Shown piece by piece: positions 50,986-60,267 of a stretch of DNA of 64,000 bases; position 1 is the first letter of the stretch; each line of letters starts with the position of its first letter. The translations under genes were made by a program, and so were the position numbers. Source of the DNA: Saccharothrix sp. NRRL B-16314. Lineage in GTDB: Bacteria; Actinomycetota; Actinomycetes; Mycobacteriales; Pseudonocardiaceae. The stretch is taken from assembly GCF_000716595.1 (NCBI RefSeq), contig NZ_JNXC01000019.1, positions 62,001-126,000 of the forward strand, read 5' to 3'. The notes below the pieces were generated by a model. The model had not been told where the DNA came from, searched no databases, and worked only from the letters and a program-made list of their open reading frames with translations.

Positions 50986-51426
50986 GTGACGAGCGGGCGC
51001 GCAGTGGGGGCCTCCGAGACGGCCCGCTGCGTCGGGGTAGAGAGTCTTTCCACGGTCAACTCGTATTTCATCGACGAGAATCGGACGGACAAACACGCTG
51101 TACTGCACGATAGCATTCTGGCGCGCACATTGAAAAAGACGCGCGAACAGGGGGTCATCGTCCGCGAGAGTTGCGATAAGTCTTTTCCGCCGGAAGTCAT
51201 GTACTCGTCGACCCAGGCGGTCGCCGAGGTGTTGACGCTGGCAGAGCCTCTGATCGAGTGGACTCGTGCCCATCCGGGATTGTTCTTCCAGGCGCAAGCG
51301 CCCAGCCGGCACAGTGGTGCGGAGACGGCCATTCTCGATGGTGTCGTGGATTCCGACTCCCCGACCGGTGACGGCCGGTTCGACTCCTCCGGACGTCGCC
51401 CTCGTGCCGGTGGCGCCGTCGGGTGA
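50986..51426 (+). CDS. Possible lower-GC protein of unknown function
   Basis: Up to 146 residues from GTG 50986. The part around 20-110 is protein-like: VESLSTVNSYFIDENRTDKH, VLHDSILARTLKKTREQGVI and SSTQAVAEVLTLAEPLIEWT. The C-terminal ~35 residues are Gly/Arg-rich and look like read-through. Codons are less GC-biased than elsewhere, suggesting recent transfer. No ribosome site is strong and no family is recognised; the 5' part may be missing. Confidence 0.35.
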   Translation: MTSGRAVGASETARCVGVESLSTVNSYFIDENRTDKHAVLHDSILARTLKKTREQGVIVRESCDKSFPPEVMYSSTQAVAEVLTLAEPLIEWTRAHPGLFFQAQAPSRHSGAETAILDGVVDSDSPTGDGRFDSSGRRPRAGGAVG

Positions 51427-51458
51427 CCCGGCGCCGCGCACGAGGGTGCCTGCGGGGT

Positions 51459-54400
51459 TCATCCGGCTCGGCTGTGCCCGCGGTCGGCTCGCCCCGGCTC
51501 GCCGGGCGCGTCGTGGCGGCGACGTAGCCGGTCGGCCAGGTCGACAGCTTGGTGCGTGGGCCGATCGTCGACCTCGGCGAGCCGCGTGGTGAGCAGGGTC
51601 AGGGTGCGCGGGATGGCGTCGAACTGTCCGAGGCGTTCCTGCAAGCGCATGATGTCGCGGTAGATCAGCTCGTTGTGCGGGTCGAACGCGCGCGCGATCT
51701 CGAGCAGGTCCAGCGTCTGCTGCGGGTCGTCCTCGACCAGGGCGCGGGCCAGGGCGGCGACGGCGTCGATCGCGTCGCGGCGGATGGCCTCGCGGGCGGT
51801 CTCGATCCAGTCGGTGCTCAGCCCGTCGGCCAGAGGGCCGGTGTAGTGGTCGACGATCCGCCGGTACGCCTCGACCCGATCGACGTCGGTGACGGCGGAG
51901 CGGCGGGCGGCCACGGCGGCGGCGAAGTGGTGGTAGTCGACCTCCACCAGGCCGGGGTCCAGCCGGTAGCGGCCCTCACCGACCACCACGAGGTCCGACA
52001 ACACGTTGCCGGTTACGGCGGCCAGGGTGCGGCGCAGACGCGAGATCGAGGTGTTCATCGCGTTGGTGGTCCGCTCCGGCGGGCTCGTGGCCCACAAGGC
52101 GGCGATGAGCGCCTCGCGGCTGGCACCGTCGGGGTGCAGCGCCAGGAAGACCAGTAGTTCGCGCAGGCGTGGCTGGAACGCCGAGGTGATCTCGCGTTCG
52201 GCGGCCTCGCCATCGGGTGTTGCCGGTGCGGGACGCCACCACACCCGCGGCGGCCCGAGCACGCTGAGGCGCAACGGCGCGGACGACGCCTCGCGCGGCT
52301 CGGCGGGGCCCTGTGGTCGGCTCCCCGCCGGCCGGCCGTGCCGGTGCCCTTCACCCGTGTTCCGGGTTGCGTGGTCGGCGTCGGGGCGGACAGGCTGGAC
52401 GGGACGCAGCCGAAGACCGGGTGACGTCGCGGGCTCCGGCCGCAGGATCTCCAGCTGACCGTCGCCTCGCCGGTCGTCATCGCTGGCTGCCAACAGTTCC
52501 AGGTCCGTGTCGGCGACCGGCGCCTGGGTCGTTCCCTCGGTCAGCGTGTCCTCGCCCACCGTGTGTCCGCGATCGGCGGTGCGCGCGCCGCGGTCCATCA
52601 CGGTGTCCACGGGCTCGACGGTGACGGGAACGGAATCGCCCACGACGACGTGAGGACGCGGCACGACAGCCGGATGCGGTTCGTCGCCGGCGGTATCAGT
52701 GAACTCGGGCTCGTCGTCGGGGTCGGCGTGACGCATCAGGTCCAGCAGGTCGGCGAGGTGGTCGTCGCCCAGTCGGAACACGCGCGCGCCGCGCAGCGGC
52801 TCGCCGAGGCCGGGGCTGGTGGTGGAGATGGTGCCGTCGTCGCGGACGTAGGCGGTCACCCCGGCGCTCCACTGGCCCAGCAGCAGCCCGGTCACGCCGA
52901 CGGTCGAACCGTTGTCCAACACCGCCTGCAGCCTGCGGGCCTGGCGGCCGGGCGCGCGGGCCGCCAGCACAACAGGCCCCCACGGTTGGCCGGTGGGCCG
53001 GAGCTGACCGACGCGCACCAGCGTCTCGGATTCCAGCATGTCCAGCGCGGCGTCCAGGTCGGCGGCCACCCGCACACCCTCCGGAAAAGGTGTCTGCGCC
53101 ACCCGCCTGCCGAACAGCGCCGCGAGATCCTCGGCCGGCACGACGACCGTGGCCGGTCTGTGGGTGGTGGTGAAGGCCGTGCTCAGGATGGCCACGAGCA
53201 GCGCGCGGACCGCGTCGGGAGCGCCCGCGCCGAGCAGGCCCAGGCCGTGCGCGGTGGCCAGGTCCACGGCGATCTCGCGGCCGTCCCGCACACCGACCGG
53301 CAGGACCTGCGCTTGGTCCTCGGGGACGTCGTCCGCGCTGGCATCGGCATGGGTGCCGAGTACGAGCGGCGGTGCCGGGGCGCGTGGTGAGCGCTCGCCC
53401 GGCCAATCGAGGTCCACCTCGTCGTCGGCGCCGCTGGTGTCGTCGTGGTCGGCGCGCAGATGTGCCAGCCGCAACTGGTAGACGACCGGGGCGACGGGCA
53501 GGTCGCTGCGGTCGCCGCTGCCTGGCTGATACCGGCGTCGGTTCCGCCGCCGGGCAGCGACCAGGGCGGCGCTGACCGCTGCGGCCAGGCCGAGGCCGAC
53601 GAACAGTTCCTCGCCCCAGCCGATCCCCGGCTCGCCCACCGCGTCGGTGCTCGGCGGCGACTGAGTCGCCGGTGGAGCGTGAGTGGTTGGTGGGGCTTCG
53701 GTGGTGGCGGGTGGTTGTGTCGTTGAGGGTGCCGGTGTCGTCGTGCCGCTCGGCGAGGGCTCGATCGGAGGGGGAGGGGTCACCGGCGGTGGCACCGGTG
53801 CGGTGGGTGGTGGGGAGCCGATGGTGGCGTCATCAGGCAGGGCCATCTCCTCGCCGGGGAAGATCAGGGCAGGGCGGGTGAAGGTGCCGCCATTCGGTTG
53901 GGGCTTGCCCTTGTTGAGCGCGTAGATCTCCGGCCAGCGGTTGCCGTCGCCGAGGGCGCGTTCCGACATCCGCCACAGCGAGTCATGCACGCCGGTGTCG
54001 GGGTTGTGCGCAAGCACCACAGCGGATTTCGCGCGGCCCGGCTGCTCGACCATCCCGGCCGCCTCGTGGTGGTACGGCGCGTTGTAGGCAGCCGGTCGCA
54101 CCGCGGCGAACGCTCCTTGCTCGGCTGGTGTGGTCCAGGCGGGAGCCGTCGCCACCACGTCGGCTGCTGCGCCGCCCGCAGCGGACGGGCCCGCGACTGG
54201 CAGGCCGGCGCGTTGACCGAGGACGGAGATCAGGACCGCGCCGACGAGCACGGCCGCGATCCGGTGCACCGGTCCGGCCGCCGACAGGTCGGGCATCGCC
54301 GCGTCGCGGGCAACCTCGACCGCGCAGCGGGCGACGTCGAGGGCGAAGAACGCCCACACGAGCCAGGTCAGGCAGGCGAGGAAGTCCAGCAGGAAAGTGG

Positions 54401-54641
54401 TCGTCATCGGGCCGAGCAGGACACCCTGTACTTCCGCCCAGGAGGGCAGGTGGTCCGGCAGAGGCCAACCGACGAAGTGCGTCAAGGCCCACGGCAACCC
54501 GGCCAGCAACGCGACCAGCACGGCAGCCGCCAGCAGCCGCCCGACCACTCCGAGCACCCACCCGGCGCCCTTCCACATCCGGCCTCGCGTTCGCGGCGGC
54601 CGACGCGGCTTGCGACGGGAGGGATGCGGTGATGCGGCCAT
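51459..54641 (-). CDS. Membrane LysM-BTAD transcriptional-activator-like protein
   Basis: 1060 residues. The first part has TM helices (LGVVGRLLAAAVLVALLAGL, TTTFLLDFLACLTWLVWAFF and one near 125-145), then a LysM-like segment (DSLWRMSERALGDGNRWPEI, YALNKGKPQPNG), a Pro/Thr linker and a further TM near 355-375. A cytoplasmic region follows. The C-terminal ~260 residues hold an OmpR/SARP-like HTH (FQPRLRELLVFLALHPDGAS, NAMNTSISRLRRTLAAVTGN) and a BTAD domain. Proteins of this build accompany Tad-like pilus operons and conjugative elements in actinobacteria. It is the last gene of the pilus operon. ATG 54641 follows GAGGAAACG. Confidence 0.82.
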   Translation of the reverse strand: MAASPHPSRRKPRRPPRTRGRMWKGAGWVLGVVGRLLAAAVLVALLAGLPWALTHFVGWPLPDHLPSWAEVQGVLLGPMTTTFLLDFLACLTWLVWAFFALDVARCAVEVARDAAMPDLSAAGPVHRIAAVLVGAVLISVLGQRAGLPVAGPSAAGGAAADVVATAPAWTTPAEQGAFAAVRPAAYNAPYHHEAAGMVEQPGRAKSAVVLAHNPDTGVHDSLWRMSERALGDGNRWPEIYALNKGKPQPNGGTFTRPALIFPGEEMALPDDATIGSPPPTAPVPPPVTPPPPIEPSPSGTTTPAPSTTQPPATTEAPPTTHAPPATQSPPSTDAVGEPGIGWGEELFVGLGLAAAVSAALVAARRRNRRRYQPGSGDRSDLPVAPVVYQLRLAHLRADHDDTSGADDEVDLDWPGERSPRAPAPPLVLGTHADASADDVPEDQAQVLPVGVRDGREIAVDLATAHGLGLLGAGAPDAVRALLVAILSTAFTTTHRPATVVVPAEDLAALFGRRVAQTPFPEGVRVAADLDAALDMLESETLVRVGQLRPTGQPWGPVVLAARAPGRQARRLQAVLDNGSTVGVTGLLLGQWSAGVTAYVRDDGTISTTSPGLGEPLRGARVFRLGDDHLADLLDLMRHADPDDEPEFTDTAGDEPHPAVVPRPHVVVGDSVPVTVEPVDTVMDRGARTADRGHTVGEDTLTEGTTQAPVADTDLELLAASDDDRRGDGQLEILRPEPATSPGLRLRPVQPVRPDADHATRNTGEGHRHGRPAGSRPQGPAEPREASSAPLRLSVLGPPRVWWRPAPATPDGEAAEREITSAFQPRLRELLVFLALHPDGASREALIAALWATSPPERTTNAMNTSISRLRRTLAAVTGNVLSDLVVVGEGRYRLDPGLVEVDYHHFAAAVAARRSAVTDVDRVEAYRRIVDHYTGPLADGLSTDWIETAREAIRRDAIDAVAALARALVEDDPQQTLDLLEIARAFDPHNELIYRDIMRLQERLGQFDAIPRTLTLLTTRLAEVDDRPTHQAVDLADRLRRRHDAPGEPGRADRGHSRAG

Positions 54642-54752
54642 GACGTGCTCGTTTCCTCAGCAGAACCAGACGTGTTCGCTCGTCGCCCGGTCACACGGCC
54701 GTTGAGTCGGAGCTATGGGCGAACCGCGCGGGCGGCGCGAGCGTGGGAACGG

Positions 54753-55178
54753 TCAGCTCGCGTGGGCGACGAGCGGCTCGGGCTTGTCCGTCCCGGCAGC
54801 GGGCGAGCCCTCGCGGGAGTTGGACCTCTGCTCGGGTGCCGGTGTCCTCGGGGCGGAGAGGGAGCGCGTATCACCCGGCGCGCCGGTCGTGGTCGCGGCC
54901 TTCTTTCGCTTGCCGCGGCTGGGCTTGTGCGCCGCGAGCCACCCTGTGAGGTCGGATGGCTTGAGGTCGGTGAACGCTGCGAGCTCGTCGACGTCGATGA
55001 CGTCCTGGGCGTCGGCGACCACCTCGCCGAGCTCACGCTCCACCTCGGCGAGTTGCTCGACGATCGCGGCTCGGCGCCCCGCGAGTTCGCCGACCTGCTG
55101 CGCGGCGGCGGCTCGGCGGGCGCTGCGGGCGGTGTCGGCTTCCTCGACGCGCCGGCGAATCTCCTCGGGTGTTGCCAT
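54753..55178 (-). CDS. Coiled-coil hypothetical protein of the pilus operon
   Basis: 141 residues. It begins MATPEEIRRRVEEADTARSA and continues with a predicted coiled coil (AAIVEQLAEVERELGEVVAD), then VIDVDELAAFTDLKPSDLTG and a basic, low-complexity tail (KPSRGKRKKAATTT). AAGGGAAG precedes ATG 55178. No family is recognised; it sits between the TadG-like and LysM-BTAD genes. Confidence 0.65.
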   Translation of the reverse strand: MATPEEIRRRVEEADTARSARRAAAAQQVGELAGRRAAIVEQLAEVERELGEVVADAQDVIDVDELAAFTDLKPSDLTGWLAAHKPSRGKRKKAATTTGAPGDTRSLSAPRTPAPEQRSNSREGSPAAGTDKPEPLVAHAS

Positions 55179-55231
55179 GCTTCTTCCCTTTCTCTGCGAT
55201 GCCGTGTTCACGACAGGCGTTGGTCTGGTGG

Positions 55232-55711
55232 TCATGGGTCGATCGCGGTGATCCCGCGCTGTGGGTGTGCGCTGCCCTGCCCGTGCACTTGGAGCGACCC
55301 GATGCCGACCAGCCCGAGCAGCTGGGTGGTCTGCGAGGCGGTCACGGTGACCGTGACGGTGTCGCCGGAGACCGTCACCGTGCCGGAGGCGCCCTCGGCG
55401 GCCAGGTGCGCCTGGGCGTTGGCGACTGCCTGGGCGGGCACGAGTTGCAGGGTGCCGTTGCCGCGGTAGGCGGTGAGGTCGATGGCCTGGGCCCCTGCGC
55501 GGGCGGCGGCCTCGGCCTGGCCGTTGGCCCCTACTTTGGCGGCCAGCGCGAGGCCACCGTCGAGGGTCAGGCCGGCCAAGGCCAGGATGCCGACGGTCAG
55601 TGCCAGGACGAACGCGGTCACCCGGCCTTCGTCCGCGCGCCACCATCGCAGGCGCGTGCGCCACCAGCTCGACCACCGACCGCGCCGGAAGTGACGGCCT
55701 CGCCGGGTCAT
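55232..55711 (-). CDS. TadG/TadE-like pilus protein
   Basis: 159 residues. Basic, Trp-rich N-terminus, then one TM helix ([20 protein letters not shown]) followed by [20 protein letters not shown] and [15 protein letters not shown], the pattern of Flp/TadG-like pilus assembly proteins. The extracytoplasmic rest has [20 protein letters not shown]. It overlaps the TadE gene by ATGA. Confidence 0.8.
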   Translation of the reverse strand: MTRRGRHFRRGRWSSWWRTRLRWWRADEGRVTAFVLALTVGILALAGLTLDGGLALAAKVGANGQAEAAARAGAQAIDLTAYRGNGTLQLVPAQAVANAQAHLAAEGASGTVTVSGDTVTVTVTASQTTQLLGLVGIGSLQVHGQGSAHPQRGITAIDP

Positions 55712-56244
55712 GTCCGGCTCCCGGTGTTCAGGGTCGAGCGCCAGAGGTCCACGGGTTCGACCGAGGTGGCCGACAGGGTCTTGCCGCCGGGCACGCCGAG
55801 GATGAGCGCGTTGCCGAAGTCGACGGCGCAGGACACGGTCACGCTGACCGTGCCACCGGGCCGCAGACCGCCGGTCGACGTGCTCACCGACAACGACGCG
55901 CACGTCACCCCCGCTGAGGACAGCGCGCTCGCGGCGGTCGACTGGGCCGCTGTGGTCGCGGCCATCGGGGTGCGTTCGATGCTGGCTGCGCGGGCCGCTT
56001 GGTGGGCGGCGTCGTCGATGCGGATCCGCGCGTCCACCCCTCGGTGGATGACCACCCCGACGAACACCAGCAGCATGATCAGGAACGGCGCGGCGATGGT
56101 GACTTCGGCCGCCACCGAGCCGTCATCGGCACGCCACCAGGCCGCCCACCCCCGCCGAGCGGGGCGCACGCGGCCGTGACGCCGGCCGGGGGCCGTGACG
56201 GGTGCACGGGGCGGCGTCGTCTGCGATGGCATCTGCGGTGTCAT
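55708..56244 (-). CDS. TadE-family pseudopilin-like protein
   Basis: 178 residues. The TadE-type TM helix is [30 protein letters not shown], followed by [20 protein letters not shown]. TadE proteins are processed like prepilins and act in Flp-type pilus assembly. It lies 6 bp downstream of another TadE gene and overlaps the TadG-like gene by ATGA. Confidence 0.82.
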   Translation of the reverse strand: MTPQMPSQTTPPRAPVTAPGRRHGRVRPARRGWAAWWRADDGSVAAEVTIAAPFLIMLLVFVGVVIHRGVDARIRIDDAAHQAARAASIERTPMAATTAAQSTAASALSSAGVTCASLSVSTSTGGLRPGGTVSVTVSCAVDFGNALILGVPGGKTLSATSVEPVDLWRSTLNTGSRT

Positions 56245-56250
56245 CGCGGG

Positions 56251-56700
56251 TCACCCTCCCGCCAGGTCGGGGACGAAGCGTTCGACGGGCCCGACGGCCT
56301 CGGCGTGCACGGGCAGGCTCAGGAACGGCACGACCGAGGTCACGGTCCCGCTGACCCGCACCGACGCCGAGGCCGCTGTCCGGGCGGAGGTGACGGCGGA
56401 GCCGGTGAGCGGACCGCTCGCGAGCTGGTCGAGCAGTTGCCGCGCGCTGGACGTGCCGGCCGCGGCGGTCCCGTTCTGGGACCGTGCGACCGCGAGCCCT
56501 TGCGAGGCGGCGGCCTGGGCGATGTGGGTGGCGTGTGACCAGAGCGCGAATTGCACGATGGCCAGGAGCATCAGCAACAGCAGTGGTGTCGCGATGACCA
56601 GTTCCGCGCTGACCGAGCCACGGTCACCGCGCAGCGCTCGGCGGACTCGGCACCACCCGGCGCGGGTCGCTGGTGACCGGTTGCTGTGCCTGTGGCTCAT
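56251..56700 (-). CDS. TadE-family pseudopilin-like protein
   Basis: 149 residues. RGDRGSVSAELVIATPLLLL and MLLAIVQFALWSHATHIAQA form the TadE helix, then AAASQGLAVARSQNGTAAAG. The mature part is short. It lies 5 bp downstream of the small Flp/TadF-like gene. Confidence 0.82.
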   Translation of the reverse strand: MSHRHSNRSPATRAGWCRVRRALRGDRGSVSAELVIATPLLLLMLLAIVQFALWSHATHIAQAAASQGLAVARSQNGTAAAGTSSARQLLDQLASGPLTGSAVTSARTAASASVRVSGTVTSVVPFLSLPVHAEAVGPVERFVPDLAGG

Positions 56701-56705
56701 GGGGA

Positions 56706-56894
56706 TCACAGGGTGATGCCGTTGGCCTTCTCGGTGACCTTCGCGATGACGATCGCGATCACCGCGAGCGCGGCCACGACGAGCAGCGCGGTCACCAGGA
56801 CGGTTTCGGTCGAGTACCCGGCTTCCGGCTGTCGGCGCAATTCCTCCCAGCGTGCTTGCACCACTGTCCACAATGCCTCCACTTGTGTGCGCAT
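56706..56894 (-). CDS. Flp/TadF-like small pilin candidate
   Basis: 62 residues. It has EAGYSTETVLVTALLVVAAL and AVIAIVIAKVTEKANGITL: a short charged N-terminus, a glycine followed after a few residues by Glu, and one long hydrophobic helix, as in Flp-type prepilins. The prepilin peptidase (TadV/CpaA) is not seen in this window. GGAGGACA precedes the ATG. It may be the major pilin. Confidence 0.65.
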   Translation of the reverse strand: MRTQVEALWTVVQARWEELRRQPEAGYSTETVLVTALLVVAALAVIAIVIAKVTEKANGITL

Positions 56895-56954
56895 GGTGTT
56901 GTCCTCCGTTGTCGTTCACGTTCGGTCGTTGTCCGCGGGATGCCACAGCCCGTG

Positions 56955-57848
56955 TCAGAGTCCATTGAGGAACTGCGTGAGTGCGGGGTAGGCGATGAAG
57001 GCCAGAAACCCGAGGAACAGTGCCATCACCGGCAGGCTCATGCGTTCGGTGGCGGCTTGGGCGTCGCCTTCGGCCTCGGTGATCTGGTGGGTGCGCAATG
57101 CTCCGGCTTTGGCGGCCAGGGAGGTGCGGACCTTGGCGCCCTCGGTGCCGGCCAGGCTGACCGAGGCGGCCAGCTCGGCGAGCTCGGTGACGTCGAGTTC
57201 CTCGCCGAGCCGGCGCAGTGTCGCCCACGGGGTCGTGCGCGTGAGGCGGGCGGTGTCCAGGGCGCGGCGGATCTGCTCGAACGCCCACCCTCGTCCGATG
57301 TTGACCGAGTCGCCCAGCGCGCTGTCGACCCCGGCTCCCCCGGCCAGCATGATCCACACCAGGTCCAGGTAGGCCGAGAGCGCGTGGCGGAACCCAGTGC
57401 GAAGCTTGGCGGCTTCGGACCGTGCTTGCAGGTCCGGCAGGACGAACCCGACGGCCGCCAGGACGAGTCCGGCGATGATCGGGAACTCGAAGCCGGGACC
57501 GAGACCGGCCACGGTGAGGACCACGGTCAACATGACGGGCAACAGCAGCCCGGCGACGGTGAGGGTGGCTTTCTCCGCAAGGTGGGTCGAGGTCGAGCGG
57601 CCGATGACCGCCAGGTCCTTGGCCAGGCGCGGACCGGGGAGCCCGAGCGCGCGCAGTGGGGCGATGGCGGGTCGGCCGAGCCGCGTGGCCCAGCCGGTGT
57701 CGTCGGTGGCGAGGATGGGCGCCGGAGCGGGTGGGGCGGTGGCGTGGGTCAGGACCGCGCCGAGGGCCGGTCGTGGCGGGAACAGGTAGACCGCCAAGGC
57801 CCACAGGCCGATCCCGCATCCGATGCCCAGCGTGATGTAGGTGATCAC
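56955..57848 (-). CDS. tadC: TadC-like type II secretion F domain protein
   Basis: 297 residues from GTG 57848, which overlaps the TadB stop (GTGA). TM helices at the N-terminus (LGIGCGIGLWALAVYLFPPR), in the middle (LTVAGLLLPVMLTVVLTVAG and a following one) and at the C-terminus (MSLPVMALFLGFLAFIAYPA) enclose a T2SSF domain (HALSAYLDLVWIMLAGGAGV, EQIRRALDTARLTRTTPWAT). It forms the inner-membrane platform of the pilus machine with TadB. Confidence 0.88.
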   Translation of the reverse strand: MITYITLGIGCGIGLWALAVYLFPPRPALGAVLTHATAPPAPAPILATDDTGWATRLGRPAIAPLRALGLPGPRLAKDLAVIGRSTSTHLAEKATLTVAGLLLPVMLTVVLTVAGLGPGFEFPIIAGLVLAAVGFVLPDLQARSEAAKLRTGFRHALSAYLDLVWIMLAGGAGVDSALGDSVNIGRGWAFEQIRRALDTARLTRTTPWATLRRLGEELDVTELAELAASVSLAGTEGAKVRTSLAAKAGALRTHQITEAEGDAQAATERMSLPVMALFLGFLAFIAYPALTQFLNGL

Positions 57849-58780
57849 GGTGTTCCCTCCTGCCTCGCGGTGACGAGGACCTGGGCCGGGCTGGTCGCCG
57901 GGTCCTGGTAGGCGGTGGAGAGGAAGCGGTCGGGCTGGGCGATGCGGGCGATGCGGTTGAGCCAAGCGAACCCGGCGGCGAACAGCGCACCGATGCCCAG
58001 GAGCACGATCTGACCGGCGGCGCTGTCGTAGGCGCCCATGTAGCCGCGGTTGAGCAGCACCACGGCGACGGCGAAGGTCAGGGTGGTGCCGACGATGACG
58101 CGCACCGAGGTGCGGGTGCGGGCACGTCCGGCCTCGACGCGCATCCGCATCGAGGCTTGCCCGCGGGCGGCGTCGGCCAGCGACCCCAGCAACTCGGCGA
58201 GCTGGCGGGTCTGTTGTTCTGTGGCCAGCAACAGGGCGGCGATGACCAGGTCGCCGACCGGGTCGTCCAGGCGCTCGCCGAGGCGGCGCAGCGCGGGCGC
58301 GAGCCGGTCGCCGTTCTCGATCCCGGTGGCGAGTTCACCGACCTCGCCGCGGATGGCTGTCGGCGCCAGCGGCGCTGTGGCGAGGATGGCCTGCTCGAGC
58401 CCGGCGGCGGCCGACAGCGTGTCCCGCAGCATCTCGGTCCAGGTGGCGATGGCCTCGATCCGCGCGACCCGGCGGGCGTGCTCGGGGTCGCGGCCCAGCA
58501 CCTGCGGCAGCGCCCAGGCGGCGAGGACGGCCAGGACGGCGCCGACGACCCAGCCGGTGAGCAGGCCGGCCATCACGCCGGCCGTCACGGCGAGCGCGAT
58601 GCGCAGGGTGCGGTGCTGGTCGACCGGGCCCGTCGCGCGGCTCGTGGTGCGGCGAGGACGGTGTGGGTCGGTACCGCGCCAGGCGAGAACGACCAGCAGC
58701 AGGCCGAGTCCGGTGCCGACGCCGAGCAGCGCGGCAGCTCCGGTGGTCGGGCCGAGCGTGATGTCCACGGCGAGGATCAT
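57845..58780 (-). CDS. tadB: TadB-like type II secretion F domain protein
   Basis: 311 residues. N-terminal helices (AALLGVGTGLGLLLVVLAWR; AGVMAGLLTGWVVGAVLAVL), a cytoplasmic T2SSF domain (WTEMLRDTLSAAAGLEQAIL, LAELLGSLADAARGQASMRM) and two C-terminal helices (VRVIVGTTLTFAVAVVLLNR; GQIVLLGIGALFAAGFAWLN). It is coupled by ATGA to TadA upstream and by GTGA to TadC downstream. Confidence 0.88.
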   Translation of the reverse strand: MILAVDITLGPTTGAAALLGVGTGLGLLLVVLAWRGTDPHRPRRTTSRATGPVDQHRTLRIALAVTAGVMAGLLTGWVVGAVLAVLAAWALPQVLGRDPEHARRVARIEAIATWTEMLRDTLSAAAGLEQAILATAPLAPTAIRGEVGELATGIENGDRLAPALRRLGERLDDPVGDLVIAALLLATEQQTRQLAELLGSLADAARGQASMRMRVEAGRARTRTSVRVIVGTTLTFAVAVVLLNRGYMGAYDSAAGQIVLLGIGALFAAGFAWLNRIARIAQPDRFLSTAYQDPATSPAQVLVTARQEGTP

Positions 58781-60267
58781 GGGGCCCACCAGCCCTCGGG
58801 GTTCTCCAGCACGCCGGGGTCGAAGCCGACGTCGACCAGGTCGTCGAGGGTGTCGGTACGAAGCGCCCCGGCCACCGGACGAGCGCGTCGGTCGGGTCCG
58901 GGTCGGTAGACCTCGTTGGAGATCACCTGCGGGCCGTCGGCGCCCACGACCTCGCGGATCGAGGACACGACGCGGGTGCGACGGTCCTCGGCACGAGCCA
59001 GGTGGACCACGAAGTGCACCGCGCTGGCGACGAGCAGGTTGGTGGCATCCAGCGGCAGCCGTTCGACGCCCTGCGCCGCGTAGGAAGCGAGGCGGGTGAA
59101 CGCGATCCGGGAACTGGAGGCGTGGAGGGTGGCCATCGAGCCGTCGTTGCCCTGCGACATCGCGTTGCACATCGGAATGACCTCGGGCCCGCGGATCTCA
59201 CCGACGATCACCCGGTCCGGGCTCATCCGCAGGCCCCACCGCACGAGTTCGGCCTGGCTGATCGCGCCCTCGCCCTCCACATTGGGTTCGCGGGCCTGGA
59301 AGGCGGTTACATCGGCATGGATGTCCGGGTCGTGGTCCAAGCCCAACTCGAAGGCGTCCTCGATGGTGACGATGCGCTCCAGCGGGTCCATCTCCGAGGC
59401 CAGCCCACGCAGCAGGGTGGTCTTTCCCGCCCCGGTGCCGCCGGTGATCAGGACGTTCTTGCGTGCTTTGACCAGGGCCCGCACGAACTGCTCCAGACCG
59501 GGGTCGAGGGTTCCTCTGCGACGCAACTCCGGGAGGGTGACGGTGAGGTAGCCGTGGCGGCGGATCGACAGCGCAGTCACCCCGCCCGCGGTCAGGCCCA
59601 TCACGGCGAACAGCCGCTCCCCGCCTGGAAGTTGGAGGTTGACGGCCGGAGAGCCCTGGTCGAACCGGCGTTCCTGGCTGCTCGCGCGGGCGGCGAGCAG
59701 CCGAACCAGATCGGTCAGCTCCTCGTTCGAGCCCGCGATCGGCGAGACCCGGGCGCGGCGGCCGTCGTTGTACTGGACGAAGACCCGGTCGAAACGGTTG
59801 GCGTTGATCGTCTCCACGGTCGGGTCGTCCAGCAGCGGCTGGAGCCCGGCCATGCCGAACAGCTCGTTGACGACCTCGGCCATGACCCGCTGCTCGGCCT
59901 CGCGGGGCAGCAGCTGCCGGCCCGCGGCCAGTTCGTTCTCGGTGTGCACGCGCAGCGCCTCGTCGAGGATCCCTCGGGCCAGTTCACGACGCGCCTCGCG
60001 GGTGGCGGTTGTTCCGGTGCGGTCTTGCTGGTCGGCCACTCGTTGCGGAAGCTCGGCGTTCAACTGCTGCCGCAGGTGCTGCCGCAGTCGGGTGGTGCCC
60101 GCTGGGATGTCCATCGCGTCGTCGTCGGTGTCCCACCCCATTGGTGGCCCGTCCGCGCCAGGACCGGAACCGGCCTGGTCATGGCCACTGAACGCACCCT
60201 GGCCGTGAGGCTCTTGGTAGGGGCGCAGCGGCACCGGCGGCGGGTAGTGGTCGGTCGGGTTCGTCAT
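58777..60267 (-). CDS. tadA: TadA/CpaF-type secretion ATPase
   Basis: 496 residues. Walker A is VLITGGTGAGKTTLLRGLAS, followed by IVTIEDAFELGLDHDPDIHA, the Walker B region PDRVIVGEIRGPEVI and the His box GSMATLHASSSRIAF. The N-terminal CpaF helical domain includes ELFGMAGLQPLLDDPTVETI. It powers assembly of the Flp-like pilus. Coupled by ATGA to the CpaE gene upstream and TadB downstream. Confidence 0.93.
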   Translation of the reverse strand: MTNPTDHYPPPVPLRPYQEPHGQGAFSGHDQAGSGPGADGPPMGWDTDDDAMDIPAGTTRLRQHLRQQLNAELPQRVADQQDRTGTTATREARRELARGILDEALRVHTENELAAGRQLLPREAEQRVMAEVVNELFGMAGLQPLLDDPTVETINANRFDRVFVQYNDGRRARVSPIAGSNEELTDLVRLLAARASSQERRFDQGSPAVNLQLPGGERLFAVMGLTAGGVTALSIRRHGYLTVTLPELRRRGTLDPGLEQFVRALVKARKNVLITGGTGAGKTTLLRGLASEMDPLERIVTIEDAFELGLDHDPDIHADVTAFQAREPNVEGEGAISQAELVRWGLRMSPDRVIVGEIRGPEVIPMCNAMSQGNDGSMATLHASSSRIAFTRLASYAAQGVERLPLDATNLLVASAVHFVVHLARAEDRRTRVVSSIREVVGADGPQVISNEVYRPGPDRRARPVAGALRTDTLDDLVDVGFDPGVLENPEGWWAP

